Source: a virus
Virus record (IMG/VR): IMGVR_UViG_3300032893_000199
Span: 1-35,041 of that record
DNA length: 35,041 bases
Direction: 5' to 3' (one strand)
Each line of letters begins with the position of its first letter. Position 1 is the first letter of the stretch. A model generated the notes under the pieces. It had not been told where the DNA came from. It worked only from the letters and a program-made list of their open reading frames with translations, and searched no databases. Made by a program: the position numbers and the translations under genes. Positions 12,767 through 21,962 of the stretch are shown here, piece after piece.

Positions 12767-13885
12767 TTATGCTCCTATTTCATACCCCGAAAAGAATGTG
12801 TAAATTCCTGTCGCGTGTCCCATTACCGATGCCGCTGCGTCAGGGCTATATGCGTAGATCTCCATATATTGACCCGCTGTTAAATAGAGAGTATCTGACC
12901 ACGTTCTACCATTTGTGGCTGATACTGAACTGCCTCGTTCACAATATTGTGCACTATAGAGTGCGCCATTCTTGTAAGGGCATATCGCCACGGCCAAATT
13001 TGTACTTGCCGTTATAAAAGCTAACCCTGCATCGAAATGGTAATATCCCGTTCTCGGTGCGGTGAATCGGTAGTTGGTTACGGAATCATAGCATCCACCC
13101 GCATCAAATCTTTCGGTATCAACCGTAAGTTTGGTATATGCTGACTTGACGAGTGATTGATATGTTGCCGAACAGAAAGCCGAGAACCGCGCCAATCCTG
13201 TTGAAATCGTATTCCTTACTGTCGCCGTCGATTCCGTACACAATAGCGGACGCATCAAACTTGAAACGCCCATTGTGGTGAAGGCCGCCGTAGAAGTAAG
13301 GTCATCGAGTATTGTCCTTGCAAAAGGAGATACGCCGAGGTCTGTATAGACTTCAGAAGCATTTGCGGCAAGTACAAGGCTCTGACCCGCACCACCTACC
13401 GCAAGAGTAGTGGTAGATAAGGAAACATTCGTCAAGGCAGTACCCAGAGAGTTCCATGCAAGCAATTTACTTGCTTCGGGCGAAGGTAATTCAAGGTCTG
13501 TCAGATTCGATGTAATGGCGAGTTTCACGGAACGCCTTGTATAGTCCCAAACCTTTTGCAAGAGCATCGTGAGTTTATCAAGGGCATCTTCCGTGGAGTC
13601 CGCGGGGAAGGAGTCATTCTCTATATAGTCCGTTTCCTGCGTCATGGTAATTCCATCCCTGACGATCAGGACGGTGCTTCCCGCTGTGGGAGCGGATACG
13701 AAGACGACATTCCCGCCACTTGGATTTCCCGCGCCCGTTACGGTATAATCCGTGGATTCGGTTTTTAGTGTCCCGTTTACATATACCTTCAAGTCAGTTG
13801 TTTCGAGTATCCTGAAAGTATAGGGATATATCGTACCGCCGGTTGACGTATATGAAACGCGGAATGTCTCAGTTGATATTGTCAT
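12767..13885 (-). CDS. tail fibre/adhesin with C1q-like tip, 372 aa
   Basis: The first 155 residues are an anchor domain closely related to that of the other fibre (shared YPYTFRILE.TDLKVY, DYIENDSFPA, LDKLTMLLQ.VWDY). Residues 165-207 repeat a short linking module (LGVSPFARTILDD). Residues about 232-370 resemble a C1q/TNF jelly roll: FTAPRTGYYHFDAGLAF and DTLYLTAGQYMEIYAY are typical strands. This should form a trimeric receptor-binding tip. GAGGATAAC precedes the ATG at 13885. Two fibres with one anchor type suggest either alternative or branched fibres. Confidence 0.82.
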   Translation of the reverse strand: MTISTETFRVSYTSTGGTIYPYTFRILETTDLKVYVNGTLKTESTDYTVTGAGNPSGGNVVFVSAPTAGSTVLIVRDGITMTQETDYIENDSFPADSTEDALDKLTMLLQKVWDYTRRSVKLAITSNLTDLELPSPEASKLLAWNSLGTALTNVSLSTTTLAVGGAGQSLVLAANASEVYTDLGVSPFARTILDDLTSTAAFTTMGVSSLMRPLLCTESTATVRNTISTGLARFSAFCSATYQSLVKSAYTKLTVDTERFDAGGCYDSVTNYRFTAPRTGYYHFDAGLAFITASTNLAVAICPYKNGALYSAQYCERGSSVSATNGRTWSDTLYLTAGQYMEIYAYSPDAAASVMGHATGIYTFFSGYEIGA

Positions 13886-13886
13886 G

Positions 13887-14162
13887 TTATCCTCCTGCCT
13901 TTTGGCAGTCTGCAAGGAATACGTCTAACGCATCCCTGTCCGCCGTCATCCTGTCAATCTGGTCTTGAAGCATCTTCCTTTCATTTGCTACCTGAAAGGC
14001 GTTCACGATTTCCGTTTTCTCTGTGGACTTGCCCCCGAAGCGGGCATATTCGGTGTAGGTGACGGTGTGTGTGGGTTGCCCGTCATCCTTCGCACCTTTT
14101 TCTTTCAGAGCCGTAATCCTGAATCCTTCCCTGTTTGCTGCATATTCTCTCGGTGGTATCAT
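13887..14162 (-). CDS. small coiled-coil protein between fibre genes, 91 aa
   Basis: Begins MIPPREYAANREGFRI, then a beta-like segment (PTHTVTYTEYARFGG) and a C-terminal coiled coil (MLQDQIDRMTADRDALDVFL). It starts 2 bases after the stop of the large fibre, with TTGGAG upstream. The position suggests a fibre assembly chaperone or an attachment partner, but the sequence does not prove it. Confidence 0.6.
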   Translation of the reverse strand: MIPPREYAANREGFRITALKEKGAKDDGQPTHTVTYTEYARFGGKSTEKTEIVNAFQVANERKMLQDQIDRMTADRDALDVFLADCQKAGG

Positions 14163-14163
14163 A

Positions 14164-16194
14164 TTAAACTCCAATCATAAGTACGTTGTCAGGCAAACTC
14201 GCATGGCCTGATGTTTTCCAGACTTCATTTGCTGCCGCGCCTGCCGCCGCCTGAGTTGCGCCGGATTTAATCGTTGGCAGATAAAAATAGCCGTTCACTT
14301 TCAGTAATGGCGTGTCAAACTCCCCGTAGATTAGGGGCGTAGCTGTGTTGGAATTGGCGATATAGAGCTTGTTAGAGCCGGTTTCGTTGTAGCCGGATTG
14401 ATAGCCGATGAAAACGTTTCCATTCCCGGCGAGGTTGAACCCTGAGTAATTTCCTATCAGGACATTGTAAGAAACATCATAGATACCTGCCCCCTGCCCT
14501 GCGCCAAGCCCAATTCCGGTGTTGTGGTCACCATAGCGGAGGTAAAAAAGCGAATATGCGGAAATCGCCGTATTGTAATTTCCGGTGATTCCCCATCCAG
14601 AGGCATATCCGATTCCTATATTGTAATATCCATACTGATTACTATAGAGTGTTCCTCCGCCGCCGATTCCTACATTTCCATTCCCTCCAATTAATGAGTA
14701 ATTTGAGGAATATCCGAGTGCGAAATTATTTTGGCCGCTTACAAGTTGGTGAAAAACGACATAGCCGATTCCTACGTTGTAACCGGGACCACCACCCCAT
14801 GACCCACCACCGCCACCAATAATGTAGTTCTGGTTTGCATCTACATCAGTCGTCAGATTCGGCGTTGCCCCGCCCGATGAGTAAAGGGGCGCAGAGGCGG
14901 TGACGGAGGTAACGCCGCCACCACCGGATGAAATCTGCAAGGTCGCCCGCGCTGCCGTAGCGTCAGTATCATCAATTATCGTTCTTCCAAAAGCCGACAC
15001 GTTCAGAATCGTCAGGGCTTCGGAAGCCGAGTTCGAAGCAACAAGACTTGCGCCGGTAGAGCCTATCTGGAATGTCTGTCCTGCAGGGCCGAAGACAACA
15101 GAATTGATGCTCGCGCCTGAACCGTGAATCGCACAGTCAAAGCAGAGTGCCGTACCCAAAGCCCTTGCGGTCTGCTTCTTGAGGACACCATCGATATAAT
15201 AATTTATGTTCACCCCGTCGTAGAGGATTGAAGCGACTGTACTTGTCGTATAAAGGCCGCAGTCTAAAATCCAGCCCGCTTCCCACACCCATATGTGGCC
15301 GTCATCGACAAGCATGAAACCGTAATCATTTGTGACCACGGAAAACGGCGGCGAGTGTTGCAGGGAAATAAGAGCATATTTATTTGTCTGCCCTGGCTTG
15401 AAACTGAGGAACGCACCGTTGACGAAACCCTCTGTTGAATAAACGTGCGAATCCCAGGCCGATGAGCCGCCGACCTTCGTGAACTGGCTTTGACTTGTGA
15501 GAACACAGTTGCCTGTTACATTCGGCGTCCACTGCCCTGCACCTGTTGCACCTACCGCGCCCGCTGGAATCTGTAGCGTACTTCTTGCCGCTGTCGCATC
15601 CGTGTCATCCAACACCGTCTTCATAAACGGGGAGACGTTCAAGTAATTCAATGCTTCACTGGAAGAATTGGAAGCGGCGAGACTTGCGCCTGTCGTCCCC
15701 ACAACCACCGCCCCAATATCCGCAAGACTGACATTCCTTAAAACAGATGCCGCAGAATCCCACGCCAGGAGTTTATTACATTCCGGTTCCGGCATCTCAA
15801 GATCGGTCAAAGTAGAAGTAATCGGAACTTTGAAGCACCGTTTTACATAATCCCACATCCTTTGGAGAAGCATTGTCTGCTTGTCTAAAGCGTCTTCATG
15901 CGCGGCTGCGGGAAAAGAATCATTCTCAATGTAATGCGTCTGCTGCGTGAACTGTACGCCGTCCCTTGTTATAAGAACGGTTGCACCTGTGGAAGGCGGG
16001 ATAGAAAAAACAACATTCCCGCCCGAAGGTTCTCCGACATCCGTTACGGAGTAATTCGTTCCCTCTACTTGAAGCACACCGCCAAGATAAACTGACAGGT
16101 CTGTACTCTCCAATATCTTAAACGTGTACGGATACGGAGTGGAAGCCCCGGTAGAGGTGTATTGAATTTTGAATGTCTCTGAGGTAATGGTCAT
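14164..16194 (-). CDS. large tail fibre: anchor, LamG-like and Gly-rich repeats, 676 aa
   Basis: Residues 1-155 are the anchor domain shared with the other fibre. Module A (165-209) and module B (377-421) are near copies (SLxASNSxSEAL..LNVS, DDTDATAARxTLQI). Between them, 215-372 looks like a concanavalin/LamG-type beta-sandwich (YALISLQH, YYIDGVLKKQTA). Residues 455-615 carry repeated NxGIGY/NTxIG/NVxIGY turns like trimeric adhesin and phage fibre shafts. A C-terminal TPLIYGEFDTPLLKVNGYF segment resembles the end of such shafts. It is probably a trimeric host-binding fibre. The start overlaps the stop of the previous gene (ATGA). Confidence 0.85.
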   Translation of the reverse strand: MTITSETFKIQYTSTGASTPYPYTFKILESTDLSVYLGGVLQVEGTNYSVTDVGEPSGGNVVFSIPPSTGATVLITRDGVQFTQQTHYIENDSFPAAAHEDALDKQTMLLQRMWDYVKRCFKVPITSTLTDLEMPEPECNKLLAWDSAASVLRNVSLADIGAVVVGTTGASLAASNSSSEALNYLNVSPFMKTVLDDTDATAARSTLQIPAGAVGATGAGQWTPNVTGNCVLTSQSQFTKVGGSSAWDSHVYSTEGFVNGAFLSFKPGQTNKYALISLQHSPPFSVVTNDYGFMLVDDGHIWVWEAGWILDCGLYTTSTVASILYDGVNINYYIDGVLKKQTARALGTALCFDCAIHGSGASINSVVFGPAGQTFQIGSTGASLVASNSASEALTILNVSAFGRTIIDDTDATAARATLQISSGGGGVTSVTASAPLYSSGGATPNLTTDVDANQNYIIGGGGGSWGGGPGYNVGIGYVVFHQLVSGQNNFALGYSSNYSLIGGNGNVGIGGGGTLYSNQYGYYNIGIGYASGWGITGNYNTAISAYSLFYLRYGDHNTGIGLGAGQGAGIYDVSYNVLIGNYSGFNLAGNGNVFIGYQSGYNETGSNKLYIANSNTATPLIYGEFDTPLLKVNGYFYLPTIKSGATQAAAGAAANEVWKTSGHASLPDNVLMIGV

Positions 16195-19100
16195 TCAGTC
16201 ACCGTTGATTTTGGTATCGCCTTACCTTGAAACAATTTCTCTATCTGCGGCATTAGCTGTGCAAACTTCTCTGGATGCGAATTTGAAAGAAGAACTATCT
16301 TATCAACCAATGCCGGTAAATAATTCATCTGTTCATCGGAACTTGCTTTCTTCCAAAGGGGGAGGATTCTTTCAACTGGAAGGGATTTTAGGTATCTTCC
16401 TATCCTGTCGGATGTTGCATAGTCCGTTATCTTCGTGGCATCTTCCATGTAGAGTTTGCCGGAACCAATGTCCTTCTCAATCCCGTTCATCGCCTCATTG
16501 AATTTGGTGTTGTCGCCTGATTTGATGCTGCTCTGCAAATCATCCACATAACGGGATATGATTTTATTCCTTTCTCTGTCTTCTCTGGATAATGTCGTAA
16601 CGCTGAACTTGCTTGATTCTTCCATCAATGCCCGTTCAAAATCCGTTCTATACTTGAAGGCACTGACACCGATGGAACCTAAAAGAGATTCCCATATCGT
16701 CTTTTGACCTTTGGCTAATCCCTGTCCGGGGATAGGAGTATGAGATAGAAAGAAATCTTTTACCCAGTCTTCGGCGGTGAGATAATGCCCCAAGTCGTCA
16801 CGCCTTAACATGGCCTTGATTAGTGGTTGTGTGATTGTGGGATTCAGGCGATGAAAGACGAAAGAACGCGGGTCATTTATCAAATGATAAACATCGCCAG
16901 GGATTGAGCGTAAACTAAACTCGCGGTCTTTTATGACAACCGAAAAGGGCTTGTCTGTGTGTGTATCTCCGTCGTTGAGAAGGCCATTGACTATCCTTGC
17001 TCCAACATAGAGGCCAAGTCCACCGCGAAGAATCGCCGCCATTCCCTGCTCGTTCATTGTGGGAGATTTCAGTAATTCGGGGACACCGGCATAAGGTCTT
17101 AATGCCTGCCCGACAAACCTTGCCCTTGCTTCAAAGAAATCAGGCGCGAGAAGCATTAGTCTTAGCGCATCCTGTGTCGTGGGATTCCTGCCCATCTTGG
17201 CATAGTTTAATTCCCCGAAAGCGGCATTGGCTTGGTCTGCCGTTATGCTCTTAATTTGGTCATCGGAGAATTTATCACCATATCGCGCCACGTTTCTATT
17301 ATAGGCTTCCTGCGCCATTTTCATTTTGAGGCGAGGAATATAATCGGTGAAAAGCCAATCGGTGTATTTCTGCGTCAGTGGGCCGAGGCCGGGGATTTTC
17401 CCTATTAGCCCACCCGATGTTATGCCTTCATGGAATAGTTCCATGTTTTTATAGTCGGCAACAATCAGACCGTGCTTCGCCATTGCCTCATGGAAGGGAT
17501 TGGAGAAATCTATCTTCGGCGTGTTAAAGGGATTGACTCCATGAAAGACAGCATGAAGCCCAACCTGCGTCTGATGAAACCCCGAAAGCGAAAGAAGTGT
17601 ACCCTTTAGTGTCGCCACAGTTTTAAGTGCCGCCCGTCCGATAGGATTCTGTCGGACTGCGGAAGTCTTCAACATATTGTTCAAGTCAGTGAATGATTCA
17701 AGATGAACAAGCAAGTCTCCCTGCATGAGCATGGGATTCCCGGATTCGTCAGAGCCTACCCATTTCCACTTTCTCAGAGCGGGATGGTCAACAACCTTAT
17801 AATCCGCAAGGTCGTCACCCTTAACTTTTGGCCTGATGAGATAAGGGCTTTTCTCGTCTATCGCACCTTCTATCTGTTTACCTGCGCCACTTACTCCAAC
17901 AACCGGCCTCCCATCTCCCGCTTTCGCATCTGAAAGCGATTTGATAAATGCCCTGGAAGCAATCGCTTTATTCATGGCTTGGTCATAGGCCGTAAGTAGA
18001 TAGCCAATATCCTTTGACCGTGGCTTAAACCCTAACTGTTCACCCATGAAATAATCTTCGAGAAGACGCTTTCTAATTAATGATGGATTCGGTTGCAATC
18101 TTCCATAGGCTATATCGGATTTCAATTTGCTCGTTACGGGGTTTTCTTTTTCCCATATCTGATTGACGTAATCGGTAAGTCCCTGTTCCAGAAGTCCCGA
18201 TTCAATTCCCTGTTGCAATTTGGAGTCAAAATAGTTTCTAACGTTATCGGCAAAGACTCTCTCGTTTCCTTTCAACTCCATCGCGGCTTTATAACCTGCC
18301 GCATATTTCGTCGTAGCCGTATTAAGAGTTGATTGTTCAAACTGTCTTTTCAGCAATCCGGGATCACCGTCTGCCTGAATGTAATTTACAATGGCTTCGC
18401 GCTTGAGAGCATCGGGGATTTCCTTCCGTATCGTTGCGCCGAACTTCTTAGCCTCAAAGTTACTTATCTGATATGAACCTACATATTCTTCGCGGGCTTT
18501 TGCGAAATCGCTTACTTCTTTTGGTTTTCCTAACTCCCCGCTTTTGATGTCGTTGTATAGAGTCTCGCCAACGAGTTTCAGTTTGTTCAGTCCGTTAATT
18601 AAGACATCCTTTCCAGATTGCACGGTATCTGCAATCTTGACCGCCTGCTTAACCCTATCTATCAAAGGAAATTCATCAGAGTTCAGTTCCTTGAGGGATT
18701 CTGTCAACTGCATGATGTCTGTTGGCGTTTCTCCCGTAGCTCCCTTCGCTTTCGCGCCAACGCCTTTTACGGGGCCGCCCGCCTGTTCTTTCAGCATCCA
18801 CGGTATTTCCTGTCCGGGCTTCAAATGCTGCGCCACTTCATCCAAAAATCCCTGTTGCCCCTCACTCAATCCGGCTGTAACTTCACGTTTCGGAAGCTCA
18901 GATATTTTCTCTGCCAGACCTTTTAAGGGGCGTACAAGCGGTTTAATCGCGCCGCCTATGATAAAAGGCGTAGATTCCCCGCCCACTCCCGCCGCCAAAC
19001 CCATTATACGGTACAGGGATGATGTCGTATCGTTTCCATTCGCCGTTGCTTCATCTGCCAGTTTGTACCAATATTCTTGTGAGCCATATCCCATTTCCGC

Positions 19101-19526
19101 GAGCTGCGGGATACCTGTCGCCCGCGCCACTTCTTCGGCTATTTTTTTCCCTTCATCTGATTTCGGGTCGTATGTAAACGCGCCCTGAATCGTCTTTGCA
19201 ATCTCCGCACTCTTGATTAATGACGGATCTTCAATGGGTGCTTCGGGCATACCGGAACCGCCAAAGAATGACCAACCCGCAGGTATCCACGAAAACGCGC
19301 CGGACAAAACTGCGCCCTTCGCTTCCCATAATGGTGTGTCATCAATCATGGTTTGTTCGGAGGCTACGGCATACTTCGTTATATCAGGCACAAAGCGGCG
19401 ATAGAGGTCAGGAAGAAATCTCTGAACATCTCCCATAACGGGCCTATCTAATTCAATCGAACCCGCAGGAACAACCTTCTCTTGATTATCGAGTTGTATT
19501 GAACCTGCTTCTACAATCTGCCCCAT
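16191..19526 (-). CDS. large internal virion/ejection protein, 1111 aa
   Basis: At 1111 aa this is the largest gene, placed after two smaller internal-core candidates, the place of T7 gp16. The N-terminus has two short repeats (AGSIQLD and AGSIELD). The middle is mainly helical, with a hydrophobic stretch at about 168-190 (IMGLAAGVGGESTPFIIGGA). EGQQGFLDEV followed by PGQEIPWMLKEQ resembles segments of phage polyvalent proteins. I see no lysozyme motif. I use the ATG at 19526 (TGATG overlap), not the TTG one codon earlier. Probably ejected with DNA. The role is inferred from size and position. Confidence 0.75.
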   Translation of the reverse strand: MGQIVEAGSIQLDNQEKVVPAGSIELDRPVMGDVQRFLPDLYRRFVPDITKYAVASEQTMIDDTPLWEAKGAVLSGAFSWIPAGWSFFGGSGMPEAPIEDPSLIKSAEIAKTIQGAFTYDPKSDEGKKIAEEVARATGIPQLAEMGYGSQEYWYKLADEATANGNDTTSSLYRIMGLAAGVGGESTPFIIGGAIKPLVRPLKGLAEKISELPKREVTAGLSEGQQGFLDEVAQHLKPGQEIPWMLKEQAGGPVKGVGAKAKGATGETPTDIMQLTESLKELNSDEFPLIDRVKQAVKIADTVQSGKDVLINGLNKLKLVGETLYNDIKSGELGKPKEVSDFAKAREEYVGSYQISNFEAKKFGATIRKEIPDALKREAIVNYIQADGDPGLLKRQFEQSTLNTATTKYAAGYKAAMELKGNERVFADNVRNYFDSKLQQGIESGLLEQGLTDYVNQIWEKENPVTSKLKSDIAYGRLQPNPSLIRKRLLEDYFMGEQLGFKPRSKDIGYLLTAYDQAMNKAIASRAFIKSLSDAKAGDGRPVVGVSGAGKQIEGAIDEKSPYLIRPKVKGDDLADYKVVDHPALRKWKWVGSDESGNPMLMQGDLLVHLESFTDLNNMLKTSAVRQNPIGRAALKTVATLKGTLLSLSGFHQTQVGLHAVFHGVNPFNTPKIDFSNPFHEAMAKHGLIVADYKNMELFHEGITSGGLIGKIPGLGPLTQKYTDWLFTDYIPRLKMKMAQEAYNRNVARYGDKFSDDQIKSITADQANAAFGELNYAKMGRNPTTQDALRLMLLAPDFFEARARFVGQALRPYAGVPELLKSPTMNEQGMAAILRGGLGLYVGARIVNGLLNDGDTHTDKPFSVVIKDREFSLRSIPGDVYHLINDPRSFVFHRLNPTITQPLIKAMLRRDDLGHYLTAEDWVKDFFLSHTPIPGQGLAKGQKTIWESLLGSIGVSAFKYRTDFERALMEESSKFSVTTLSREDRERNKIISRYVDDLQSSIKSGDNTKFNEAMNGIEKDIGSGKLYMEDATKITDYATSDRIGRYLKSLPVERILPLWKKASSDEQMNYLPALVDKIVLLSNSHPEKFAQLMPQIEKLFQGKAIPKSTVTE

Positions 19527-21052
19527 CAATCACCTATCTGCCACTTACCATTGCCCAAATCATAAACCGGCTTCCCGTCTTTATGACCAACAATGTTCCC
19601 GCCTGTTTTATTCATCGTGCTTTTCAATCTCTGCAAGTCTGTCATCTTGTCTTGAAGAACATTGACGTTACTGAACTGCGGCATACTCAAAACCTGCTTG
19701 TAATAGTCTTTCACATCGGAAGGGGTTTTTAGTTGGTCGTGATACTCTTGTACGCCCTTAAGGTAGAGGTCAACGGCTTGTTGCGCCCTATCTTTGGCTG
19801 TGGGACTATCTTTCAATCCCTTCGGTAGAAGGATGTTTTGAATTTCCTTCACTCCGGCTGTTATGGCCGCCTTTTCATTTGTCCTTTCCTGCGACATTCC
19901 AACATTGCTTAGATGCTTGAAGTCGGACATATTGAGGCCGCTTCGATTGCTTAATAGCCACACCTTCTTATCCTCAACCGGAATTGACGGGTCATACATC
20001 TTCTCAATTCCCGCGAGATAGGTTGTGGAGTTGGATTTTCCTTCCGGTGGTGGGGTCTGAATCTGCCGGATAATTTTTACTTTGTCGATGTCGTTTATAT
20101 ATTTTGAGGACTTTACGGCTTCTACCGCACCACGGACATCGCCTTTGATCCATTTGCTGCCAATCTTGTCCAAATCGTCGTTATAGTTCTTTGTCGCAAC
20201 TGCATTATCCTGCGCGATAGTCCATGCCTGTTCAGCCTTGAGTTCATTGAAAAGTTTATCTTTCAGTTGCGGGCCAATATGATTGTCCTGTTGATATTTA
20301 ACTGTCAGGAGTGTGTTTATCGCCTTGTTGTAATCGACATTTCCATTCGCATCCGTAGCGTCTGATTTTAATTTTACATAGTTCTCATCAAGAACCGATT
20401 GATTCTTAAACTTCTGCCAGTGTTCAGTAAGTCGCGCATTGTAAAGGTCTTTTAATGTCTGATTGTCTCGGTTAGGGTTTACGTAATCTATCGCGGAATC
20501 CATTACCCTTGTTGCGTTCTCAAGGTTGCCGCCCTCATTGAATCCCGTAACCAGATTTGTGTATTGCGCCTCTAGCGTCTGATGCTTATAGACATCTCTT
20601 TGATGATTTTCATGCGTAGCAATCTGAGCAAGGAAATGGTTTACGTGAGTATCAAGAATACTGTTTAGTTGCTTCCGTTGCTGTAAGTCGCCTGTAAATT
20701 GACTTAATATATCTTCTTTATCCTTCTCTAAAATATCGGCATAGGTCTTGGTTACGCCGGGATTGTCGCCTGATTGTACGGCATTTGCGCCGGTAATATC
20801 CTTTGCTTCAAAAACGCGTTGCAAACCCATTCGTTCATATTGCATCCCTAAGTCCGCAACGACGATTTGTTCATTTTCCTTCTTTATTCGTTCCGCCCGT
20901 ATAAGCAGGTCTTCTCCTACATTCGCCAACCCCTTCCCGAATTGTTCCATTCCCTGATATTCGGGTTTGTAGAGGTCGATGGGTGCGACAACCCCGCCAC
21001 TCTTGCCCGTACTCGCTGTTAGTTCTGAAAAATATCCTGGTCTATCTGCCAT
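19526..21052 (-). CDS. internal virion protein (T7 gp15-like position), 508 aa
   Basis: A long, mostly alpha-helical and polar protein without membrane segments, rich in Gln, Asn and Lys. It has short helical repeats (SILDTHVNHFLAQIATHE, ATRVMDSAIDYVNPN) like internal core proteins of podoviruses. It starts with MADRPGYFSELTAS and ends in a glycine-rich KDGKPVYDLGNGKWQIGD turn. Its place between a gp14-like and a gp16-like gene fits a core or ejection-channel role. The assignment rests on synteny. Confidence 0.72.
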   Translation of the reverse strand: MADRPGYFSELTASTGKSGGVVAPIDLYKPEYQGMEQFGKGLANVGEDLLIRAERIKKENEQIVVADLGMQYERMGLQRVFEAKDITGANAVQSGDNPGVTKTYADILEKDKEDILSQFTGDLQQRKQLNSILDTHVNHFLAQIATHENHQRDVYKHQTLEAQYTNLVTGFNEGGNLENATRVMDSAIDYVNPNRDNQTLKDLYNARLTEHWQKFKNQSVLDENYVKLKSDATDANGNVDYNKAINTLLTVKYQQDNHIGPQLKDKLFNELKAEQAWTIAQDNAVATKNYNDDLDKIGSKWIKGDVRGAVEAVKSSKYINDIDKVKIIRQIQTPPPEGKSNSTTYLAGIEKMYDPSIPVEDKKVWLLSNRSGLNMSDFKHLSNVGMSQERTNEKAAITAGVKEIQNILLPKGLKDSPTAKDRAQQAVDLYLKGVQEYHDQLKTPSDVKDYYKQVLSMPQFSNVNVLQDKMTDLQRLKSTMNKTGGNIVGHKDGKPVYDLGNGKWQIGD

Positions 21053-21519
21053 TATCCGAACCTATATCTTGCTCTGGGGTCGATCACGTTGCCAACTCCG
21101 GTTAACAGTGTCCCACCTGCTCCGTAGACACCTCCTCTCGCCGCCGCCTCCCCTTGTTCCGTGTAAATCTGTCCTTGCGACCTTAATCGACTTGCCGCAT
21201 TAAGTCCTTGTGCATATATAGCGGCAATATCTTTCTCTCCTTGCGACAACGTATAATCTGCCTGTTGCTGCGTGGTTTCAGATGGAGCGAATCCCGATTT
21301 TGCCTCCCATACATTACCCGCTGCCATAATCCTTTTCAGTTTTTCTCTCTGATTCGTTGCGGTTTCCTCGGTCTGTTGAAGGGTTGCCATCGCATCGGCA
21401 TTAGACACTGCCTGATTCCGTGCGGCTATTTCCTTCGCGCTCTGCCCCGCCTGATATTGCCCGTAGGCTGTCATCAATGTACCCGCCGCAAGTGCCGCCA
21501 ATCCTACTTCTGCACCCAT
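21052..21519 (-). CDS. internal core protein, T7 gp14-like, 155 aa
   Basis: The Ala/Gly-rich N-terminal helix (GLAALAAGTLMTAYGQYQAG) followed by long Gln-rich helices (QTEETATNQREKLKR) and a Gly-rich end resembles the gp14-type core proteins that form the outer-membrane channel in T7-like phages. Start and stop overlap the neighbours (TAATG and a shared base), so translation is coupled. Confidence 0.75.
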   Translation of the reverse strand: MGAEVGLAALAAGTLMTAYGQYQAGQSAKEIAARNQAVSNADAMATLQQTEETATNQREKLKRIMAAGNVWEAKSGFAPSETTQQQADYTLSQGEKDIAAIYAQGLNAASRLRSQGQIYTEQGEAAARGGVYGAGGTLLTGVGNVIDPRARYRFG

Positions 21520-21962
21520 TATGAAAACCTCACATACCGGACAAAATTTTCTTTTCGTGGCCCGTAATGCACCATCATGCCCTCTGGTATGAAACCGAGC
21601 TTAAAGGCGCATTTGTGGGCTATCATGTTGCTGTCCAGGATACTCGCCTGTATCCTGTGGAAACCATGTTTCACAAAACAGGACATCAAAAAGGCCGACA
21701 TATACCTGTAAACCGAAATCCATTTATTCCTACCATCGGGAGAAACGAGCATCCACGCCTCACCCACACCCGGCCAGAATTTGATTACGCCTCCGAGCGC
21801 GAGTAGCTTATCTTCATCCATCAAGGTAATTGCTGGCCCTGCCTTCGCGTAGTATTCCGCCTTCTTATCCAAATCTCCGCAGAATAGGAGGATGTTAGTA
21901 TCGGGGTCATCCTTCTCTATCCCAATCATGTGTTCCGGTTTGAAATCTAAAATATCAGTCAT
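21519..21962 (-). CDS. GNAT-fold protein, T7 gp13-like, 147 aa
   Basis: The protein has a GNAT acetyltransferase layout: a central strand region (AITLMDEDKLLALGGV), a helix after an Arg-rich loop (DGRNKWISVYRYMSAF) and a C-terminal NMIAHKCAFKLGFIPEG segment typical for the last helix and strand. T7 gp13 belongs to such a family of GNAT-like phage proteins, and this gene holds the same position after the tail-tube gene. Whether it is catalytic is unknown. Confidence 0.78.
   Translation of the reverse strand: MTDILDFKPEHMIGIEKDDPDTNILLFCGDLDKKAEYYAKAGPAITLMDEDKLLALGGVIKFWPGVGEAWMLVSPDGRNKWISVYRYMSAFLMSCFVKHGFHRIQASILDSNMIAHKCAFKLGFIPEGMMVHYGPRKENFVRYVRFS

Noticed and set aside
18544-19188. Plus-strand open frame of 214 codons opposite the large internal protein gene
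   Set aside because: It lies fully inside a well-supported long gene on the other strand, has a Ser/Pro/Cys-rich composition typical of a complement frame, and lacks a ribosome site or neighbours in its direction.
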